Origin: Formosa algae
Lineage (GTDB): Bacteria; Bacteroidota; Bacteroidia; Flavobacteriales; Flavobacteriaceae
Direction: 5' to 3'
NCBI RefSeq assembly: GCF_001439665.1
Contig: NZ_LMAK01000080.1
Span: 1-34,711, forward strand
Length of the DNA stretch: 34,711 nucleotides
In this document: one piece after another, positions 34,579 to 34,711 of the stretch
Position numbering within the stretch: the first letter of the stretch is position 1
Layout: each line of letters begins with the position of its first letter
Made by a program: the position numbers and the translations under genes
Notes under the pieces: model-generated
Told to the model about the DNA's origin: nothing
Database searches by the model: none
Seen by the model: the letters and a program-made list of their open reading frames with translations, nothing else

Positions 34579-34711
34579 GAGATGCTTCACTTCGTTGCTC
34601 TTCGTTCTGCATGACAGTATGTTTCGTGATTCAGTATCTTTTGTTGAGATGCTTCGCTTTGCTCTGCATGACAGGTGTTTTTGTTATTGGGGTTTTAATG
34701 ATGAGATGCTT
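34579..34711 (+). repeat. REP-like repeat array 4 (runs off the window)
   Basis: Three type B elements on the plus strand: long at 34579-34617, short at 34646-34674 and one cut by the window edge from 34703. The array clearly continues to the right. Confidence 0.85.

Noticed and set aside
29559-34711. CRISPR array
   Set aside because: The repeats vary in sequence, length and orientation, the spacers themselves repeat, and no cas gene is present.

Overview
The window looks like chromosome of a member of the Flavobacteriaceae (Bacteroidota). The DNA is AT-rich. Two proteins carry type IX secretion (T9SS) C-terminal tails, transketolase is split into two subunits, and many genes are preceded by a -7 element of the form TAnnTTTG, which is the Bacteroidota sigma factor signature. 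Most genes are housekeeping; the accessory content is concentrated in the last 5 kb.

Layout. 1-11.1 kb (+): the 3' end of an AcnB-type aconitase; an operon of a very large thioester-containing alpha-2-macroglobulin lipoprotein overlapping pbpC (penicillin-binding protein 1C); then a second aconitase of the AcnA/mitochondrial type. 11.2-15 kb (-): two secreted T9SS cargo proteins, a PNGase F-like glycosidase and a LamG-domain protein. 15.5-16.2 kb (+): a membrane-anchored TlpA-like thioredoxin. 16.4-16.9 kb (-): a tRNA cluster Lys-Leu-Lys in which the tRNA-Lys gene is duplicated with its promoter and terminator. 17-22 kb: shikimate kinase (+) converging on a PyrR-like phosphoribosyltransferase (-), then an Hsp15-like S4 protein, two tandem paralogous beta-barrel proteins and split transketolase (all -). 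22-28 kb (+): tgt, an LptF/LptG permease and an EamA transporter as a tight operon, then accA and dnaB. 28.3-29.6 kb (+): a secreted conserved protein that databases often label asparagine synthetase B.

29.6-34.7 kb: three ordinary genes (YjbQ-like, HAD hydrolase, ABC-2 export permease) and one small GIY-YIG endonuclease lie among about 27 copies of short REP-like elements. Two element types, A (core ATTCC...GGAAT) and B (core ATGC...GCAT), share the same outer ends (GAGAT or TAGAT at the left, ATGACA at the right). They are arranged in higher-order tandem units, with degenerate TGAGTGG-like tracts between them and one 188-bp inverted-repeat-bounded element.

The most interesting possibility is that the GIY-YIG nuclease, which sits inside the array with elements close on both sides, is functionally tied to these repeats, as RAYT transposases are tied to REP elements. 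The sequence shows proximity only; the functional link is inference. Other points: the zinc-binding cysteines of bacterial TGT are absent from the tgt product; the PNGase F-like protein has Asp where the reference enzyme has an active-site Glu; and three near-palindromic GTTA-type sites lie upstream of dnaB.
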